64,000 bases of DNA from Enterobacter mori (GTDB lineage Bacteria > Pseudomonadota > Gammaproteobacteria > Enterobacterales > Enterobacteriaceae). The notes under the pieces were generated by a model, which was given only the letters and a program-made list of their open reading frames with translations, searched no databases and was not told the origin of the DNA. Each line of letters begins with the position of its first letter. The stretch's first letter is position 1. Both the position numbers and the translations under genes were made by a program. Shown in pieces: positions 34,626 to 45,004 of the stretch. The stretch spans positions 372,001 through 436,000 of the forward strand of contig NZ_CP104285.1 in NCBI RefSeq assembly GCF_025244905.1, in the 5' to 3' direction.

Positions 34626-35630
34626 ATGCGTAAGTCAGTTATTGCGATCATCGTCATCGTACTGGTCGTGCTGTATACCTCGATCTTTGTGGTGAAAGAG
34701 GGCGAGCGTGGGATCAAGTTCCAGTTCAGCAGCGTCGTGCGTGATGGCGACAAACGTCCGGTGATTTACGAGCCGGGCCTGCACTTCAAGGTGCCGTTCA
34801 TTCAGTCTGTGAAAACGCTCGATGCGCGTATCCAGACCATGGATAACCAGGCTGACCGTTTCGTGACTAAAGAGAAGAAAGACCTGATCGTTGATTCCTA
34901 CATCAAATGGCGTATCAGCGATTTCAGCCGCTACTTCCTGGCAACGGGCGGCGGTGACGTTTCTCAGGCAGAAGTGCTGCTGAAACGTAAGTTCTCTGAC
35001 CGTCTGCGTTCTGAAATTGGTCGTCTTGATGTGAAAGACATCGTGACCGACTCCCGCGGTCGTCTGACCCTGGAAGTGCGCGATGCGCTGAACTCCGGTA
35101 CAGCGGGCACCGAAGACGAAGTGGCAACGCCAGCAGCGGATGACGCGATTGCTAAAGCGGCCGAACGCGTTCAGGCTGAAACCAACGGTAAAGTGCCGGT
35201 GATCAACCCGAACAGTATGGCCGCGCTGGGTATTGAAGTGGTTGACGTGCGTATCAAGCAAATCAACCTGCCAGCGGAAGTGTCCGAGGCGATCTACAAC
35301 CGTATGCGCGCCGAGCGTGAAGCGGTAGCCCGTCGTCACCGTTCACAGGGTCAGGAAGAGGCTGAAAAACTGCGTGCCGCTGCGGACTACGAAGTGACCA
35401 AGACGCTTGCAGAGTCTGAACGTCAGGGTCGTATTCTGCGCGGTGAAGGCGATGCCGAAGCGGCGAAGCTGTTTGCTGATGCCTTCAGTCAGGATCCAGA
35501 CTTCTATGCCTTTATCCGTAGCCTGCGTGCTTACGAGAATAGCTTCCAGAGCAACCAGGATGTGATGGTGCTCAGCCCGGACAGCGATTTCTTCCGTTAT
35601 ATGAAGACGCCGACCAACGCAACGCGATAA
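34626..35630 (+). CDS. hflC: FtsH modulator HflC
   Basis: A 334-residue partner of HflK with one N-terminal transmembrane helix (IAIIVIVLVVLYTSIFVV), an SPFH domain and a C-terminal coiled-coil (RHRSQGQEEAEKLRAAADYE). Length and sequence match E. coli HflC. A strong intrinsic terminator follows, ending the nnr-hflC string. Confidence 0.98.
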   Translation: MRKSVIAIIVIVLVVLYTSIFVVKEGERGIKFQFSSVVRDGDKRPVIYEPGLHFKVPFIQSVKTLDARIQTMDNQADRFVTKEKKDLIVDSYIKWRISDFSRYFLATGGGDVSQAEVLLKRKFSDRLRSEIGRLDVKDIVTDSRGRLTLEVRDALNSGTAGTEDEVATPAADDAIAKAAERVQAETNGKVPVINPNSMAALGIEVVDVRIKQINLPAEVSEAIYNRMRAEREAVARRHRSQGQEEAEKLRAAADYEVTKTLAESERQGRILRGEGDAEAAKLFADAFSQDPDFYAFIRSLRAYENSFQSNQDVMVLSPDSDFFRYMKTPTNATR

Positions 35631-35652
35631 ACTCAGACCCGTTTGAGTATTC

Positions 35653-35687
35653 AAACCACCGCTCTCAACGGAGCGGTGGTTTTCTTT
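35653..35687 (+). terminator. Intrinsic terminator of hflKC
   Basis: AACCACCGCTC (35654-35664) and GAGCGGTGGTT (35671-35681) form an 11-bp stem with a 6-nt loop and a TTTCTTTT tail. Confidence 0.92.
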
Positions 35688-35701
35688 TATAAGGACTAAA
35701 A

Positions 35702-35899
35702 ATGAATTCAACGATCTGGCTCGCGCTGGCTCTGGTTTTGGTGCTTGAAGGTCTCGGACCGATGCTTTACCCGCGCGCCTGGCGTCGAATGATCGCGACG
35801 ATGAGCCAACTCCCGGATAATATTTTGCGTCGTTTTGGCGGCGGTCTTGTGGTTGCGGGCATTGTGATCTACTACATGTTGAGGAAAACGATTGGCTGA
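35702..35899 (+). CDS. yjeT: YjeT small inner-membrane protein (DUF2065)
   Basis: A 65-residue protein with two predicted transmembrane helices (about residues 3-19 and 43-60) around a basic loop (YPRAWRRMIATM). It matches E. coli YjeT. The function is unknown; some relatives lie next to hflC or purA across gammaproteobacteria. AAGGACTAAAA precedes the ATG. It sits right after the hflKC terminator and may be reached by read-through. Confidence 0.9.
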   Translation: MNSTIWLALALVLVLEGLGPMLYPRAWRRMIATMSQLPDNILRRFGGGLVVAGIVIYYMLRKTIG

Positions 35900-35965
35900 T
35901 CAAAAAGTAGGCGCAATCGGCGTGTTTTGAGGTCAAAAAGTGCTGTATATCTGAAAAAGCGATGG

Positions 35966-35995
35966 TAGAATCCATTTTTAAGCAAACGGTGATTT
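35966..35995 (+). promoter_or_regulatory. Candidate purA promoter -10 and PurR-like site
   Basis: TAGAAT (35966-35971) is a plausible -10 hexamer. AAGCAAACGGTGATTT (35980-35995) resembles the PurR consensus ACGCAAACGTTTGCGT in its left half only (about 10 of 16 positions). PurR control of purA is known in E. coli; this site is a weak match. Confidence 0.4.
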
Positions 35996-35998
35996 TGA

Positions 35999-37303
<1,305 letters not shown>

Positions 37304-37313
37304 TGATGGTTTC

Positions 37314-37382
37314 GCCCGGCGGCGCTGCGCTTGCCGGGCCTACAAAACCCATCGCAGGCCGGATAAGCAACGCGCATCCGGC
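37314..37382. repeat. BIME: two inverted REP units between purA and nsrR
   Basis: The first REP (37314-37343) has GCCCGGC/GCCGGGC arms with CCTAC; the second (37354-37382) is in the opposite orientation, starting GCAGGCCGGATAAG and ending GCATCCGGC, followed by TTTTTCG. Together they form a bacterial interspersed mosaic element that probably also ends the purA transcript. Confidence 0.85.
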
Positions 37383-37505
37383 TTTTTCGTCCTCCTTCCC
37401 CCTTTCAGTTCAAATAAATTAGCCCCTAACTATCTGGCTGGTTTATCATCATTAATGAATATCTCTGCGGTTTAACCGCGTTTTCCCTTTTTTCCTGAGG
37501 TTGAT

Positions 37506-37931
37506 GTGCAGTTAACAAGTTTCACCGATTACGGCTTACGTGCGCTGATTTACATGGCGTCGTTACCCGAGGGGAAGATGACCAGTATCTCTGAAGTCAC
37601 AGAGGTCTACGGCGTATCCCGTAATCATATGGTCAAAATAATCAATCAACTTAGCCGTGCCGGATACGTTGCTGCCGTCCGCGGGAAGAATGGTGGGATC
37701 CGTCTCGGTAAACCGGCACAGAGTATTCGTGTTGGGGATGTGGTACGTGAACTGGAGCCGCTGTCTCTGGTGAATTGCAGCAGCGAGTTCTGCCACATTA
37801 CCCCCGCTTGCCGCCTGAAACAGGCGCTTTCTAAGGCCGTGCAAAGTTTTCTCATGGAACTGGATAACTACACGCTGGCCGATTTGGTTGAAGAGAATCA
37901 ACCGCTTTATAAATTATTGCTGGTGGAATGA
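37506..37931 (+). CDS. nsrR: Nitric oxide-sensing repressor NsrR
   Basis: A 141-residue Rrf2-family repressor whose [2Fe-2S] or [4Fe-4S] cluster reacts with nitric oxide, releasing genes such as hmp and ytfE. The winged helix covers about residues 25-65 ([19 protein letters not shown]), and the cluster cysteines Cys91, Cys96 and Cys102 are all present ([13 protein letters not shown]). The start is GTG at 37506, preceded by TGAGGTTGAT, as in E. coli; the ATG two bases earlier is out of frame. rnr follows 38 bp later. Confidence 0.97.
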   Translation: MQLTSFTDYGLRALIYMASLPEGKMTSISEVTEVYGVSRNHMVKIINQLSRAGYVAAVRGKNGGIRLGKPAQSIRVGDVVRELEPLSLVNCSSEFCHITPACRLKQALSKAVQSFLMELDNYTLADLVEENQPLYKLLLVE

Positions 37932-37969
37932 AGAAAATTTCCACCGGAGCTGACAACGGAGGAACCGAC

Positions 37970-40414
37970 ATGTCACATGATCCTTTCCAGGAACGCGAAG
38001 CTGAAAAATACGCGAATCCTATCCCTAGCCGCGAGTTCATCATTGAACACTTAACAAAACGCGAAAAACCCGCCAATCGTGAAGAACTTGCCGTTGAATT
38101 AAACATTGAAGGTGAAGAGCAAATTGAAGCCCTTCGCCGTCGCCTGCGCGCGATGGAGCGTGACGGGCAACTGGTCTTTACCCGCCGCCAGTGCTACGCG
38201 CTGCCAGAACGCCTCGATCTGCTGAAAGGGACCGTCATTGGTCACCGGGATGGCTTTGGCTTCCTGCGCGTGGAAGGCCGCAAAGACGATCTGTACCTCT
38301 CATCTGAGCAGATGAAGATGTGTATCCACGGCGATCAGATCCTGGCGCAGCCGCTGGGTGCGGATCGTAAAGGTCGCCGCGAAGCGCGCGTGGTGCGCGT
38401 GCTGGTGCCAAAAACCAGCCAGATTGTCGGCCGCTACTTTACCGACGCGGGCGTGGGCTTTGTGGTACCGGACGACAGCCGCCTGAGCTTCGATATTCTG
38501 ATCCCACCTGAAGAGGTGATGGGCGCACGCATGGGCTTTGTGGTGGTGGTGGAACTCACCCAGCGCCCAACCCGTCGCACCAAAGCCGTCGGTAAAATCG
38601 TCGAAGTGCTGGGCGATAACATGGGCACCACGATGGCTGTTGATATGGCGCTGCGTACCCATGAGATCCCCTACGTTTGGCCGAAAGCGGTTGAAGATCA
38701 GATCGAAAGCCTGCGCGAAGAAGTGCCGGAAGAGTCCAAAGTGGGCCGCGTGGATCTGCGCTCCCTGCCGCTGGTCACTATTGATGGCGAAGACGCCCGC
38801 GACTTTGATGACGCCGTATACTGTGAGAAAAAACGCGGTGGCGGCTGGCGTCTGTGGGTTGCTATCGCTGACGTAAGCTATTATGTCCGTCCGCATACGC
38901 CGCTGGATAACGAAGCGCGCAGCCGCGGTACGTCGGTCTACTTCCCGTCTCAGGTAGTGCCGATGCTGCCGGAAGTGCTGTCTAACGGTCTGTGCTCCCT
39001 GAACCCGCAGGTTGACCGTCTTTGCATGGTCTGCGAGATGACCATCTCTACCAAAGGGCGCTTAACCGGCTTCAAATTCTACGAAGCGGTGATGAGCTCG
39101 CACGCGCGTCTGACCTATACCAAGGTCTGGCATATGTTGCAGGGCGACCAGGATCTGCGCGAGCAGTACGCGCCGCTGGTCAAACACATCGAAGAGCTGC
39201 ATAACCTCTACAAAACGCTGGAACAGGCGCGCGAAGAGCGCGGCGGGATTTCGTTTGAGAGCGAAGAGGCGAAGTTTATCTTTAACGCCGAGCGTCGTAT
39301 CGAGCGCATCGAGCAGACCCAGCGCAACGATGCGCATAAGCTGATTGAAGAGTGCATGATACTGGCGAACATCTCGGCGGCACGTTTCGTTGAGAAAGCC
39401 AAAGAGCCAGCGCTGTTCCGTATTCACGATAAGCCAACCACGGAAGCCATTACCTCGTTCCGATCCGTGCTGGCTGAGCTGGGCCTGGAGCTGCCGGGCG
39501 GCAATAAGCCCGAGCCGCGCGATTACGCCGAGCTGCTGGAATCCATTGGCGACCGTCCTGACGCAGAAATGCTGCAGACCATGCTGCTGCGCTCTATGAA
39601 GCAGGCTATCTACGATCCGGAAAACCGCGGTCACTTCGGCCTGGCGCTGCAGTCTTACGCCCACTTCACGTCGCCGATCCGTCGTTATCCTGACCTTTCC
39701 CTGCACCGTGCGATCAAGTATCTGCTGGCGCAGGAGCAGGGCCACAAAGGGAACACCACCGAAACCGGCGGCTACCACTATTCGATGGAAGAGATGCTGC
39801 AGCTGGGTCAGCACTGCTCCATGACCGAACGTCGTGCCGATGAAGCTACCCGCGACGTGGCGGACTGGCTGAAGTGTGACTTTATGCTGGATCAGGTAGG
39901 GAACGTCTTCAAAGGCGTGATTGCCAGCGTGACCGGCTTTGGTTTCTTCGTTCGTCTGGACGAGCTGTTTATCGACGGTCTGGTGCACGTCTCCAGCCTG
40001 GATAACGACTACTACCGCTTCGACCAGGTCGGTCAGCGACTGATTGGCGAGTCTGGCGGCCAGACCTACCGTCTGGGTGACCGTGTGGAAGTGAAGGTCG
40101 AAGCCGTGAATATGGATGACCGTAAAATCGACTTCAGCCTGATCTCCAGCGAGCGCGCGCCGCGTAACGTCGGCAAAACCGAGCGTGAGAAAGCGAAAAA
40201 AGGCGGTAACGGTAAACCGGGCGGCGGTAAACGTCGCCAGGCGGGCAAAAAGGTAAACTTCGAGCCGGACAGCGCGTTCCGCGGCGAGAAGAAACAGAAG
40301 CCGAAGGCGGCGAAGAAAGAAGCGCGCTCAGCGAAAAAACCTTCCGCTAAAACGCAGAAAATAGCGGCCGCGACCAAAGCGAAGCGCGCAGCGAAAAAAA
40401 ATACCGCGCAGTAA
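37970..40414 (+). CDS. rnr: Ribonuclease R
   Basis: An 814-residue processive 3'-to-5' exoribonuclease of the RNase II family that degrades structured RNA and takes part in trans-translation. Domains in order: N-terminal helix-turn-helix (about 20-85), two cold-shock domains, the RNB catalytic domain ([15 protein letters not shown] with metal Asp residues), an S1 domain (about 640-725) and a Lys/Ala-rich tail (RAAKKNTAQ). I chose ATG 37970 after GGAGGAACCGAC, equal to the E. coli start MSQDPF; the ORF start at 37928 overlaps nsrR. Confidence 0.98.
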   Translation: MSHDPFQEREAEKYANPIPSREFIIEHLTKREKPANREELAVELNIEGEEQIEALRRRLRAMERDGQLVFTRRQCYALPERLDLLKGTVIGHRDGFGFLRVEGRKDDLYLSSEQMKMCIHGDQILAQPLGADRKGRREARVVRVLVPKTSQIVGRYFTDAGVGFVVPDDSRLSFDILIPPEEVMGARMGFVVVVELTQRPTRRTKAVGKIVEVLGDNMGTTMAVDMALRTHEIPYVWPKAVEDQIESLREEVPEESKVGRVDLRSLPLVTIDGEDARDFDDAVYCEKKRGGGWRLWVAIADVSYYVRPHTPLDNEARSRGTSVYFPSQVVPMLPEVLSNGLCSLNPQVDRLCMVCEMTISTKGRLTGFKFYEAVMSSHARLTYTKVWHMLQGDQDLREQYAPLVKHIEELHNLYKTLEQAREERGGISFESEEAKFIFNAERRIERIEQTQRNDAHKLIEECMILANISAARFVEKAKEPALFRIHDKPTTEAITSFRSVLAELGLELPGGNKPEPRDYAELLESIGDRPDAEMLQTMLLRSMKQAIYDPENRGHFGLALQSYAHFTSPIRRYPDLSLHRAIKYLLAQEQGHKGNTTETGGYHYSMEEMLQLGQHCSMTERRADEATRDVADWLKCDFMLDQVGNVFKGVIASVTGFGFFVRLDELFIDGLVHVSSLDNDYYRFDQVGQRLIGESGGQTYRLGDRVEVKVEAVNMDDRKIDFSLISSERAPRNVGKTEREKAKKGGNGKPGGGKRRQAGKKVNFEPDSAFRGEKKQKPKAAKKEARSAKKPSAKTQKIAAATKAKRAAKKNTAQ

Positions 40415-40424
40415 TTTCGTCCCC

Positions 40425-40460
40425 ATAACCCCTTTCCAACGGAAGGGGTTATTCTTTTTT
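40425..40460 (+). terminator. Intrinsic terminator of rnr
   Basis: ATAACCCCTT (40425-40434) and AAGGGGTTAT form the stem with an inner CC/GG pair and loop AAC, then TCTTTTTT. It ends the nsrR-rnr unit just before the accessory cluster. Confidence 0.88.
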
Positions 40461-40626
40461 GCCGTAAGACATTCCATAACAGAATAGATAGCGGCCTTAT
40501 CAACCCATTTTCCCTGCTTATTCATTTTCTGGTAATCGTTATTTATTATTTTTGATTAGCCGTGTTAGTCAGATGTGTATAGTGAATTTCACTTTTATAA
40601 AGCCCCCTTTTTAGCAAGGAGCGTTT

Positions 40627-41631
40627 ATGCATCTGGCCCGTTTCCCCCGAATTTCGCTCGGTCATTTTCCTACGCCACTGGAACCGTTAAATAATTTAAC
40701 CGAATTATTAGGCGGGCCCAAAATATGGATAAAACGCGACGATGCAACGGGCCTTGCAAGCGGCGGGAATAAAACCCGCAAGCTGGAATTTCTGTTGGCG
40801 GATGCGCTGCAGCAAAAAGCCAATGTCATCGTGACGCAGGGCGCGACCCAGTCTAACCACGTACGTCAAACGATCGCCGGTGCCGCACGCCTTGGCCTGC
40901 AGGCAAAAGCGCTGCTGGAAAAACGCGTGACTGATTTTGGTGAGGATTATCAGCGCTCGGGGAACGTGCTGCTGGATACCCTTCTGGGCGGTGAGATTGT
41001 CGCACATCTGCCAGGCGGCACCGATATGCAAAAGGCGATGGAAGAGTACGCCGCAACGCTTCGCGAACAAGGCCACCGTCCGTACGTTATTCCTGGCGGA
41101 GGTTCGAACCCCATCGGGGCGCTGGGCTACGTCGCCTGTGCAGAGGAGCTGCTTTACCAATCATCAGAGCGTCGTCTGCGCATCGATCACGTTGTCCATG
41201 CGACGGGCAGTACCGGCACGCAGGCGGGGCTGGTCGCGGGGTTCACCGCCACCAACAGCCATATCCCGGTGCTCGGCATCAGCGTGCGGGCACCCAAAGA
41301 TAAACAGGAAGAGAACGTCTGGAATCTGGCATCCAGAACGCTGGATCTGTTGGGCGTGCCGGGGGAACTGTCGCGGCATGCGGTAGTCGCTAACAGCGAT
41401 TATGTTGGTGACGGATACGGTTTGCCGACGGAGGGCACGCTTGAAGCACTGAGGCTGTTGGCCCGCCATGAAGGTATCCTGCTCGATCCGGTTTACTCCG
41501 CAAAAGGGATGGCCGGGCTTATCGATCTGATCCGCAAAGGACACTTCCGCCAGGATGAAAATATTGTCTTTATCCACACGGGTGGGTCAGCAGGACTATT
41601 TGGCTATCGTCAGGTGCTGGAGCATGGCTAA
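40627..41631 (+). CDS. PLP lyase, D-cysteine desulfhydrase / L-cysteate sulfo-lyase / ACC deaminase family
   Basis: A 334-residue fold-type II PLP enzyme. [11 protein letters not shown] places the Schiff-base lysine at Lys49, and TQSNHVRQT holds the Ser76-Asn77-His78 triplet that corresponds to the substrate-contacting Ser78 region of ACC deaminase. The phosphate loop [10 protein letters not shown] and C-terminal [13 protein letters not shown] are family hallmarks. Members split D-cysteine to pyruvate, H2S and ammonia (DcyD), L-cysteate to pyruvate, sulfite and ammonia (CuyA), or deaminate ACC. The sequence is clearly diverged from E. coli DcyD. The taurine-type importer two genes downstream makes a sulfur substrate attractive but does not decide it. 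AAGGAG precedes the ATG; the next gene overlaps by 8 nt. Confidence 0.85.
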   Translation: MHLARFPRISLGHFPTPLEPLNNLTELLGGPKIWIKRDDATGLASGGNKTRKLEFLLADALQQKANVIVTQGATQSNHVRQTIAGAARLGLQAKALLEKRVTDFGEDYQRSGNVLLDTLLGGEIVAHLPGGTDMQKAMEEYAATLREQGHRPYVIPGGGSNPIGALGYVACAEELLYQSSERRLRIDHVVHATGSTGTQAGLVAGFTATNSHIPVLGISVRAPKDKQEENVWNLASRTLDLLGVPGELSRHAVVANSDYVGDGYGLPTEGTLEALRLLARHEGILLDPVYSAKGMAGLIDLIRKGHFRQDENIVFIHTGGSAGLFGYRQVLEHG

Positions 41632-42343
41632 GCCTTTTCTGCTTGGCGTGTTGGGGGGGATGGGCCCCCTTGCGACGCTGGATTTTCTGCGTCGCCTGCT
41701 GGAGGCTACGCCTGCGCAGAGCGATCAACAGCAGATCCCAACGGTCGTCTGGAATGTACCGCAAATTGCCGATCGCCAGAACGCGCTGGCGGGTACGGGC
41801 CCTTCGCCCTTGCCGCAGCTTCTTCATGCTGTCGAGAAACTTAACCAGGCGGGGGCAAGCCATATCGCAATCCCCTGTAATACGGCTCACCACTGGTACG
41901 ACGCGCTGAGTGACGCCAGCAACGCCCCTATTTTGCATATCGTTGATGCGACGCTGGATGCGCTGTCGCAGGCTGATGAAAAACCTCAGCGGGTTGGCGT
42001 CATTGCCACGAAAGGTACGCTGGACGCGGGCTGGTATCAGGAACGACTGGCCGCACAGGCTATTGAGGTCGTCGTGCCGACCCCCGAGGAGCTGGCCCAA
42101 TGGTTTGTACCTGGCTGCTACGCGGTAAAGCGTGGCGCGCTGGTTGACGGCGGCGAACTGCTGGTGTTGCAGGCCAACGCATTGTTTGCCCGTGGCGCGC
42201 AAAAACTGGTGCTGGCCTGTACCGAAGTGCCTGTTGCGCTTGAGGCTGCCAGGGCACCGTTTCGTCATCTCACCTGGGATCCGGCTCAGGCGCTGGCAGA
42301 ACGATGTTCGCAGCTATGGCAAACCAGCAGACCCTTTAATTAG
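41624..42343 (+). CDS. Aspartate/glutamate racemase family protein
   Basis: A 239-residue member of the Asp/Glu racemase superfamily, of the type of E. coli YgeA. The two catalytic cysteines are present as Cys85 ([11 protein letters not shown]) and Cys199 ([12 protein letters not shown]), and the N-terminal [12 protein letters not shown] is the typical first strand-loop. Such PLP-independent racemases invert the alpha carbon of acidic or other amino acids. I chose ATG 41624 because it overlaps the previous stop by 8 nt (ATGGCTAA), so translation is coupled to the PLP lyase, and because the ORF's upstream 23 residues are the lyase's tail out of frame. The pairing suggests that it converts one enantiomer to the form used by the lyase. 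Confidence 0.85.
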   Translation: MAKPFLLGVLGGMGPLATLDFLRRLLEATPAQSDQQQIPTVVWNVPQIADRQNALAGTGPSPLPQLLHAVEKLNQAGASHIAIPCNTAHHWYDALSDASNAPILHIVDATLDALSQADEKPQRVGVIATKGTLDAGWYQERLAAQAIEVVVPTPEELAQWFVPGCYAVKRGALVDGGELLVLQANALFARGAQKLVLACTEVPVALEAARAPFRHLTWDPAQALAERCSQLWQTSRPFN

Positions 42344-42400
42344 AACACCGTCCGGTACGATAACGGACATTATATTCAGAACAATCACAGGATAAATAAA

Positions 42401-43408
42401 ATGAAAAAAAGTCTCTGCTTATTAATTGCAGCGGGCGGGCTATGGGCAAATATGAGTTTTGCCGATTCACCTGCTGAGGTTCGTGTGGCATATAGCGGCG
42501 GTTCTCAGGTATTAATGCTGGCGAAAGCCGATGGCTCTCTTGATAAAGCGTTAAACAGTAAAGTGAAGTGGGTGCAATTTGCATCGGGTGCCGATGCGCT
42601 TAATTATTTTGCCAGCAACGCGATTGATATTGCCAATTTTGGATCCAGTCCAGCGACGGCAGGCATTGTCCGCAAATTGCCGGTCGAAATTATTGGCGTA
42701 TCAGGCGTGATAGCCAGCTATGAACGCCTGATCGGCAAAGATGGCATTGTGAAAATTAATGATATCGAAGGTAAGCGTGTCGCCTACCCGCCCAACTCAA
42801 CGGCGCAGTATGCTCTCGAAGCCGCGATCAGCGTGAACAAACTGGACCGCAGCAAAATCACGTTACTGCCGCTGCGCCCTGCAGAAATGGTCGCAGCATG
42901 GAAGCGTGGTGACATTGATGCTGGCTATGTCTGGGCACCGTTTGCGCAGGAGCTGGAGGCGTCGGGTGGGCACCAGGTCTTTGCCACCAAGGATCTGCAG
43001 AAAGATGGCTATCTTATCTACAACAACTATGTGGTACGGAAAGCCTTTGCTGAGAAGTACCCAGAAGCGGTCACTGCGTTTCTTCGCGTGCATCAGCAGA
43101 AGGTGGATGAGTTTAAGAAAGACCCGGAGCGTGCGGCAGGCATCGTTGCTAAAGAAGTGGGGGCACCGGTTACCACGGCGGCAAATACGCTGGGTGGGCT
43201 GGAGTATCCAACGCTTGCCCAGCAGGGTACTGCGGACTGGCTGGGTAATGGCACGCAGACCACCGACAGCGGTATCGGCAAGGCCTTAACCAAAACCTCC
43301 AGCTTCCTCGCCGGTATTGGCGAAATCCGCAAGCGCGATATCCCTGCAAACTGGGATACCGCCATTGACTCTCGCTATATCCGTGATGCGGCGGTGGCGG
43401 CGCAATGA
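42401..43408 (+). CDS. ABC importer substrate-binding protein, TauA/SsuA family
   Basis: A 335-residue periplasmic binding protein. The signal peptide is cleaved probably after NMSFA (residue 21). RVAYSGGSQVLMLAKADG, NFGSSPATAGI and the domain-crossing WKRGDIDAGYVWAPFAQEL are typical of taurine/aliphatic-sulfonate/nitrate-type binding proteins, and the resemblance to E. coli TauA is clear along the whole length. It delivers ligand to the permease and ATPase encoded just downstream. The ligand is unknown; sulfonates are the best-studied in the family. The stop overlaps the permease start by 4 nt. Confidence 0.88.
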   Translation: MKKSLCLLIAAGGLWANMSFADSPAEVRVAYSGGSQVLMLAKADGSLDKALNSKVKWVQFASGADALNYFASNAIDIANFGSSPATAGIVRKLPVEIIGVSGVIASYERLIGKDGIVKINDIEGKRVAYPPNSTAQYALEAAISVNKLDRSKITLLPLRPAEMVAAWKRGDIDAGYVWAPFAQELEASGGHQVFATKDLQKDGYLIYNNYVVRKAFAEKYPEAVTAFLRVHQQKVDEFKKDPERAAGIVAKEVGAPVTTAANTLGGLEYPTLAQQGTADWLGNGTQTTDSGIGKALTKTSSFLAGIGEIRKRDIPANWDTAIDSRYIRDAAVAAQ

Positions 43409-44175
43409 GATTGAGTCAGCATATCGCCATCAGCGTCGTGTCGGTGGCGGTTTTCTTTATCGTCTGGCAGGTGGCGGCAACGCAGCAGTGGGTCGATCCG
43501 CTGCTGTTACCGTCGCTAACGGACATTGGTTTGACGACCGAAGAGCTGCTTGCCGATGGCTATCGTCAGGTACCGCTCTGGGAACACATTGCGGTGAGCC
43601 TCGCCCGAGCGCTGAGCGCTTTTACCGTGGCGATTATCATTGGTATTCCGCTGGGGTTACTGATGGGGCTGTCTGACGGCCTGGCGGCGGTACTTAATCC
43701 TTTCGTTCAGTTTCTGCGTCCTTTACCAAAAATTGCACTCATCCCCCTGGCCGTCGTGTGGCTTGGGATTGGCGAGGCCTCCAAATTCTTCCTGATCTTC
43801 ATTGCCACGTTTTTAAGCGTGGTAGTGGGGGCATCGGCAGCGGTTGAGCGCATTGGTCGTTCACGTATTCGCGTGGCGCAGACGCTGGGAGCTTCCCGCA
43901 GACAAATCTTCATGCGCGTCGTCCTCCCGGACGCGCTGCCGGACCTTTTCACCACCGTCAGGCTCTCCATTGGCATTGGCTGGACGTCGTTGATTGCCGC
44001 GGAGATGGTCGCAGCCAGTTCCGGCTTGGGCTGGATGGTCATCAACGCCAGCTCTTATTTGCGCACCGATATCGTCATGCTCGGCATTTTGCTGCTGGGC
44101 GGCATTGGCTATCTCCTGGATTTATTACTGCTGGGGCTACAGCGCCTGACGGTGCCCTGGGCGGGGAAAGAATAA
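43405..44175 (+). CDS. ABC importer permease, TauC/SsuC family
   Basis: A 256-residue integral membrane protein with about six helices and the cytoplasmic EAA loop (AQTLGASRRQIFMRVVLPDALPD) that docks on the ATPase. It overlaps the binding-protein gene by 4 nt (ATGA) and the ATPase gene by 1 nt, showing a single translation-coupled unit. With one permease gene a homodimeric channel is expected, as in Tau and Ssu systems. Confidence 0.88.
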   Translation: MRLSQHIAISVVSVAVFFIVWQVAATQQWVDPLLLPSLTDIGLTTEELLADGYRQVPLWEHIAVSLARALSAFTVAIIIGIPLGLLMGLSDGLAAVLNPFVQFLRPLPKIALIPLAVVWLGIGEASKFFLIFIATFLSVVVGASAAVERIGRSRIRVAQTLGASRRQIFMRVVLPDALPDLFTTVRLSIGIGWTSLIAAEMVAASSGLGWMVINASSYLRTDIVMLGILLLGGIGYLLDLLLLGLQRLTVPWAGKE

Positions 44176-44951
44176 TGAGTGCTATCACCCTTGAAAACGT
44201 ATCGCTCTCTTTCGCGGCGAAACCCCAGCCGTTTACGGTGCTGGAAGATATCAATCTGAGCCTGAACAGCGGTGAGTTTGTGGTTCTGCTTGGGCCGTCT
44301 GGCTGCGGTAAATCCACCATTCTGAACCTTGTCGCCGGGTTTAATAAGCCAGACCGGGGGCGGGTGGCTGCTGGCGGAAAAGAGATCGGCAGGCCTGGCC
44401 CCGATCGCGGAATGATATTCCAGCAACCCAACCTGTTCCCGTGGCTCTCGGTGCTGGAAAACGTCACGTTTGGCCCACGTCTGGGCAAATATCGTAAGGA
44501 CGAAACCAATGCCCTGGCGCAGACATGGCTTGAGCGCGTGGGTCTGAAAGGCTTTGAACATCATGCGCCCTGGCAGCTTTCTGGCGGCATGAAGCAGCGC
44601 GTGGCGCTCGCTCGCGCCTGGCTCCCCGGCCCGGAAGTGCTGCTGCTGGATGAACCATTCGGCGCGCTGGATGCGCAAACCCGGCTGATGATGCAGGAGT
44701 TGCTGCGCGAGGCATGGCTCTCGACCGGCACCACGCTGCTCTTCGTCACGCACGATGTGGAAGAGGCGCTTTTTTTGGCTGACCGCATTCTGATCATGTC
44801 GGCAAAACCGGGAAAAATCGTTGATGAGATCGTTCTGCCCTTTGGGCGGGAGCGAGATATCGAAACGCTGGCGGAACACCCTTCCTATAGCGAGATCAAG
44901 CATCACGTCCTGCATCGGGTACGCCAGGAGGCGAAGCGGCACTTACGTTAA
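44175..44951 (+). CDS. ABC importer ATPase, TauB/SsuB family
   Basis: A 258-residue ATPase with Walker A GPSGCGKSTIL (about 40-50), Q-loop FQQPNLFPWLSV, signature LSGGMKQRVALARAW, Walker B LLLDEPFGALD and switch His (VTHDVEEAL). It completes the first importer of the cluster. A perfect intercistronic hairpin follows before the M20 gene. Confidence 0.9.
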   Translation: MSAITLENVSLSFAAKPQPFTVLEDINLSLNSGEFVVLLGPSGCGKSTILNLVAGFNKPDRGRVAAGGKEIGRPGPDRGMIFQQPNLFPWLSVLENVTFGPRLGKYRKDETNALAQTWLERVGLKGFEHHAPWQLSGGMKQRVALARAWLPGPEVLLLDEPFGALDAQTRLMMQELLREAWLSTGTTLLFVTHDVEEALFLADRILIMSAKPGKIVDEIVLPFGRERDIETLAEHPSYSEIKHHVLHRVRQEAKRHLR

Positions 44952-44956
44952 CCACA

Positions 44957-44974
44957 ATTCCCGGTGTCGGGAAT
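44957..44974 (+). other. Intercistronic hairpin within the accessory cluster
   Basis: ATTCCCG (44957-44963) and CGGGAAT (44968-44974) are perfect arms with a GTGT loop, between the first importer and the M20 gene. No T-tract follows, so it looks like an mRNA processing or stability element rather than a terminator. Confidence 0.55.
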
Positions 44975-45004
44975 GAATCAACCGTCATGACTAAGGTGGA
45001 AGCA

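Noticed and set aside
40552..40583. Promoter for the accessory cluster (TTGATT ... TATAGT)
   Set aside because: The hexamers are 20 bp apart, too far for a normal sigma-70 promoter; no better pair was convincing.
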